From Drosophila persimilis (taxonomy: Eukaryota > Arthropoda > Insecta > Diptera > Drosophilidae), in assembly GCF_003286085.1 (NCBI RefSeq), contig NW_020825294.1, positions 7,502,001-7,566,000 of the forward strand: a stretch of 64,000 nt of DNA, in the 5' to 3' direction. Below are positions 59,892 through 64,000 of this stretch, one piece after another (the stretch's first letter is position 1; each line of letters begins with the position of its first letter). The notes beneath the pieces are model-generated. The model was not told where the DNA came from and made no database searches. It was given only the letters and a program-made list of their open reading frames with translations. The position numbers were made by a program, and so were the translations under genes.

Positions 59892-60804
59892 AAATGTGCC
59901 AAGAGCATTGTAAAAAATGTTTGTGCCTTTTGTGACATCAGTGCACAAGTACAAAGCGGACCAATCAAAATCCCTAATTAGGTTATTAAGCTTCGCAAAC
60001 TCGGCTTTACGAAAGCAGCGGACACGTTCAGGTAGTCTACTCGACCGATCCAATACAGTTGGTCCTATGTCTAGCGACACCTCGAAAGTAGGGTGGTAGG
60101 CGTCTTCAGGTATAGTGAGCGGAAGGGCTCGGGTTAACAACACTATGGTCGGATCCGATACAAAGCATAGATCAAGCAATCGACCCAAGGAATTTTTCAC
60201 ATGATTGACTTGAGACAGGGACAGGTCAAGCAAGCCGTCAACAAAGTCATGTCGTGACATGGGCACTAGGATACTAGACTCGTTTACCGAAGACCAAACA
60301 GTTCCTGGCAATTTGAAGTCACCAAGAACTATCATACGATCTTTATCAGATAGCGAGGAAGCAACAGCGGTTAAAGCGGACAAGTGCTGCTCATAAATTG
60401 AAATATCCGAAGAAGGTGGGATATACGAGCAAGTAATGAATATAGCGAAAGCGGGAAGAATCAGTTTTACACACAGGAATTCCAGTTCCTGTTGAACTTG
60501 GACTGTGAAGTGTTCTGACGTGAAGTAAGAGTCCACTGCAATTAGAACCCCTCCTGCACGTCGAGACGAACGGTCCTTTCTAAAAGTTGTGTACCGACCT
60601 GCCAAAACCTCGGAACTAAGAATGTCCGGCTTTAACCAGGTTTCAGTAAACACAATAACGTGGGAAGCAAATGCAACACTATCCCCACTTAAGCTGAAAA
60701 GATTGTTAGGGCACCTGCCACCTGCTGTAGATCGAATCAAGTTGTATCCCATCCATCGCTGTTGCGATGTACAATTTTTCGTAATACGTATATATGTTAC
60801 TCCC
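59892..60804 (-). pseudogene. LINE ORF2, endonuclease part (5'-truncated)
   Basis: About 300 open codons of an APE-type endonuclease domain, which nicks target DNA for target-primed reverse transcription. Visible are VIVFTETWL (the catalytic Glu region), CSYIPPSSD, and RMIVLGDFK, where family members have GDFN, so a metal/DNA-contact Asn is replaced by Lys. YHPTFEVSL follows near the end of the domain, in place of the usual SDH box. The N-terminal Asn motif is absent because of truncation. The first ATG, in the reverse complement of 60819-60821, belongs to the flanking arm sequence, not to the LINE. The last 12 codons of the apparent frame (down to 59853) are DINE-1 sequence. Confidence 0.85.
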
Positions 60805-61560
60805 GTCAATTTTGATGTCACAACTGCTCCAACGATTCATTTTTTTACTTTCTGAATTCGGCAGGAAACCCAACGCATGTCCAACATTTGCATGGCCAAC
60901 ATTTACACCTATCAACATTATATTGGGCGACAGCTGTTTGTGGTTGTGTGCCACACATTATGGTTAACGTTGCGTATGAATAATTTAATATTTCTGGTTT
61001 TTTGTCCCCTCGTTTTTTGGCTGCTGTTTCAATAATTGTGTACACACACAATGCTCTCTTGCTGTAGTGGCTTTGAAACCATGGACAGCAGATGATTTCA
61101 ATTGGATTTCGACCGCAGCATGACAGGCAACCGACCCGAAAATGGTGTGACATGGATATCGAATATAAGGACTTGGAAATATACCATCCCAAGTATTGCA
61201 CATGTGGTAGCTCATGCACGAGCATCAAAGCCACAAATGGCTTGAAAGTCAAGCGCCGCCAATGTTGGCTTCGAGTCAAATGAAATGCCTATCTATGTAG
61301 ATCTAAGGAAAATGCAGCTGCCACAACTCCGATTTGCATTGGGAGAGAAAAACTTTTCCGTAAAGGCAAATTGGCTCGGTTCAACGTACAATCGACAAGC
61401 ATTTTGAGGGCAGGGAACAGGTACGGTACGGAAAGTGCCTTTGTGAGCAGTCAAAAGGCTGCAATAAAAACTTACGTCGCACAGGGACCATGGAAATCGA
61501 ATCGAATTGCAGAAAAATATAAAAAAGGGAGAATACACAAACGATATGCATGTTGCGAAA
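60805..61560 (-). repeat. Inverted duplication, right arm, block B
   Basis: Partner of about 32945-33714. Identity is moderate to high, with the best part at 60920-61040 and another around the GGTACGGTACGGAAAGTGCC region at 61421-61440. A local tandem expansion of an ATGTTGG(C/A)CATGC unit near 60875-60905 is absent from the left copy. It ends against the LINE 5' junction at 60804/60805. Confidence 0.88.
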
Positions 61561-63612
61561 AAACTATACACTATTAATTTTAACGTTTATAACCAATATT
61601 TTCAATATTAAGGGAAATCAGGGAAAAATGTTTGTCTTTTCATATCATATACTGGTAGACGATGCCAATACAGGAAAACAACAATATACATACACCCCGA
61701 TTGATAACCAACCAATTTGGTGGCTCGATTCTGATTACCTGTAGTTCTACCTCTTTTCAATCTATTTTAATGTTGCCAGATAATGTGTCGACAATAATAG
61801 AAATCTTAAAAGAGCGATTTTTTGCCTCTAGTCCTATCATGAGACAACTTATTGTTAAAACTAAGAAAATAAAAGGGGATAAATATAGTGTGATAAATAA
61901 TTTAGTTCCTACCTTGTTGTCCATCGAAGACTTAGATCATATTCGTAGTCCGTTGTTAGTTGATGAAATGTTTACAAGCGATTCGAGAAGAGGTCTTGTG
62001 TATATCTTATCTGCAATGCCAAATAAATAATTTATGTTATAAACATACCAATTTTTTACGCAAAGACAAAACTAACCAGCAAGATAATTATCCGAACTAT
62101 AATTATCAGTGCAAAATAAACATAGAAAGCAATTGTAATATTCAATTATATATTCATTTCTTCACGAAAATTATTTGTGATGAAAGGACGAGCACGATGA
62201 ACCCACTATTATAGACCATGGAAAGTCTCTGTCAACGATTTCGGGTCGAAGCGATGATGGGTGACTTTTGTTAGTTTCTTACTAGAGACTAAACATAAAA
62301 AAGAAACTCAGTGCCATCTTCTGGGTAACCCCTGGAAAAAGGGAAAGAAAAAAAGACAAAATATATGCAATTTATTAGTTCTTTAACAAAAGATTATTAC
62401 TAGAACATTGGCTCAGAAAATTATTCATTTGTCTTAACTTTCCCCAAACAACCTGCGTATATTCCACAAGAGATGCATAAACTGTGATTGTCATAAACTG
62501 GTTTTACGACCACAAGTGATGGAAGCGCAGTGTGTGAAAGATACATCCCTGCAGATGGGACACACGAGAGTCGGAAAAGTCCCCTTTAGCAAAGTCCCTA
62601 ACTCTCTAAGTGCAGCAGTAAAACATGAAGTACTCAACGTACCAGGCAAATTTATTCAGCTTTTGAAAGTGTAAAAAATGAATAAAAAATAGTTGCTAGT
62701 AAAAAAGTTACAAAGTTATAGTTATATAACGGATAGAATGATTTCCATTATTAATACAACTAAATTTCATTATAAATGTATGCTGAATGCTTAAATATAC
62801 ATATACCACGAGTGGGTCAACATATTTGGATCTTAATTAAACAAATTTCAAATATATTTCCCTTTGTTTGCATTTGTGAAGTGTATTTAATTCAATTAAA
62901 ATACAGTTTAATGAATAAATTGCGTTCATGTAAATATATCTGACATTTTTTGTTAATGAATTAAGCTATTAAAATGTTCTCGCCTTTATTCCAGTAGCAC
63001 TTCATTTAAATTTTATTTATTACAAATAGCCTCACATTTTTCGAATTCAAAATGAATGATATAAAATGTTTTTATTGGATTTAAATGATATTCCGAAAGC
63101 GTGGTTGGCGAAAAGGAAACCATAAAGATTGACTATTTCCTACTGATTGAAATGCATTTGGTAAATTAAATCATAAAAATACCAATGTATATTTCCTTAG
63201 CCATAAAAAGCCAATCAAAATCGAAATAAAGGACTTATGAATAATCAATTTCCCATAAAATGAAGATCTCCATTTGGAAGTCGTATTAAAAATGCTGGAG
63301 AAAATGTAACAACAATAAATAATATGTAAATTTTAATGTAAAGCTAATCTGCAAATGTGATCATCATCATCAGCTGCAGGGCGGCTAAGTTCCGTCAATC
63401 CTATATCCTTCCTGTAGAGTTCTTTGCAAAATGACACAGACCCTGAGAGATTGGAAAAGATTTTCTTGATCGTATTTTACTTTTTCCTACTTTCTTCCTC
63501 AATCCAAGACGTCTGTCAGTCAGCATGAGAATTTTTCCAGATAACTTTTTATTAGTTTCCACCACTTTTCTCCCACGTTTGGAATCGTTCAAGTGCCTGT
63601 TGAATTGTTTAA
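61561..63612. other. Right-arm segment without left-arm match
   Basis: About 2 kb that replaces the 560 bp between blocks A and B on the left. It contains the gag-like relic at 61662-62030. The rest (62220-63600) is AT-rich and shows no gene. The extra length suggests a retroelement insertion that has since decayed, but I see no long terminal repeats. Confidence 0.45.
61662..62030 (+). pseudogene. Possible retroelement gag-like fragment
   Basis: A 122-codon ATG frame. The part from SILMLPDNVSTIIEILKERF through SIEDLDHIRSPLLVDEM and LVYILSAMPNK has the helix spacing and closing LxxxLP-like phrase seen in Gag capsid domains of fly LTR retrotransposons. The resemblance is weak and I cannot name a family. 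Lack of protease, reverse transcriptase or terminal repeats nearby means at most a relic. An unrelated chance frame is the alternative. Confidence 0.3.
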
Positions 63613-64000
63613 TTCCCAATGAAACACTGTGCAGCTCTCATCCTGTCTCGCACTAATTGATTTAATTGATGCTGCGGGACCAGCTCCATAGAATGATGAG
63701 GAATTTGAGTGACTTAAAGTTATATCTAAGTTATATTTAAAGATCCATTTCTATATGTGTATAATGCTACAGACACTCAGAGATTAAAGTGGGAAGCTTG
63801 AACACTTATTTCAATTTCAATCCATAGATAGTTTTTTTAACTATCCATAGATATTTATTTTAATTTTCGCCAATTCTTACTTAATTTGTTCACACTTTCA
63901 GAGAGTTGAATGACTTCGAAGGTGTTTTTAAGAGGACAAATAAAACTGATTCTTTAAAGTATAAAACATGATCAGCCTTGCTTTTAAAGGAATTTAATGG
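63613..64000 (-). repeat. Inverted duplication, right arm, block A (runs off the window)
   Basis: Partner of 32024-32386. The match reaches the final base, where the reverse complement CCATTAAATTCCTTTAAAA lines up with 32024-32042. Small indels and substitutions are frequent. The duplication therefore continues beyond this window on the right, and its partner should continue leftward below 32024. Confidence 0.85.

Larger units (their letters stand above)
56486..60804 (-). mobile_element. 5'-truncated LINE, split by a nested DINE-1
   Basis: A minus-strand non-LTR retrotransposon. From its 5' side it has an endonuclease part (60804-59892), the nested DINE-1 copy 3 (59891-58743), the reverse transcriptase part (58742-56780) and a 3' UTR of about 290 bp. 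The 3' UTR includes an unusually GC-rich patch at 56570-56670. ORF1 and the start of the endonuclease are missing, so it is 5'-truncated. No clear poly(A) tail is seen. The reading frame continues across the DINE-1, so that insertion came later. The clade looks like Jockey or a CR1-like relative, with no RNase H domain. Both ends coincide with breaks in homology between the two arms, so it occupies the place of the small gene at 34258-34880. Confidence 0.88.

Noticed and set aside
1..64000. CRISPR arrays, operons, rRNA genes
   Set aside because: No spaced repeat arrays or bacterial features; rRNA-like sequence was not seen.

Overview
The window looks like a euchromatic Drosophila chromosome segment. 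It is AT-rich and gene-poor, with short spliced fly-type introns (58-95 bp). It carries three copies of a DINE-1/Helentron-type element with an internal GTCY microsatellite, a Tc3-like DNA transposon and a LINE. The roughly 1.1 kb DINE-1 form resembles my memory of the ISY/SGM elements of the obscura group, so an obscura-group species (pseudoobscura, persimilis, miranda or a relative) is my guess. That assignment is inference. No bacterial, organellar or viral organisation is present.

Layout. 1-32 kb is almost entirely noncoding. It holds a 65-bp tandem duplication (3615-3744), a 20-bp perfect palindrome (2955-2974), a short coding-like relic with one TPR-like motif (11370-11886), DINE-1 copy 1 (15256-16379) and a TCCA microsatellite (24687-24740). 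32-36.7 kb is the left arm of an inverted segmental duplication. Between its blocks lies a small two-exon gene of unknown function (34258-34880). 36.7-54.9 kb is the loop between the arms. It holds a palindromic Tc3-like transposon (38937-40589), DINE-1 copy 2 on the minus strand (44603-45710) and the one clearly functional large gene, a six-exon otopetrin-like proton channel (48089-51663). 54.9-64 kb is the right arm. In it the stretch that would match the small gene is absent, and a 5'-truncated LINE (56486-60804) sits there instead. That LINE is itself split by DINE-1 copy 3 (58743-59891).

How the parts relate. The genes show no sign of acting together. The main story is structural. Four collinear blocks occur in inverted order on either side of the otopetrin gene. 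The block nearest the loop is nearly identical between arms, and identity falls abruptly outside it, which suggests gene conversion or a stepwise history. The right arm runs off the window end.

Coordinates of exons were set by hand from GT/AG sites and reading phase. The six otopetrin exons sum to 2361 nt (787 codons with stop), and the two exons of the small gene sum to 552 nt (184 codons with stop). Identities between repeats were judged by eye, not by alignment software.
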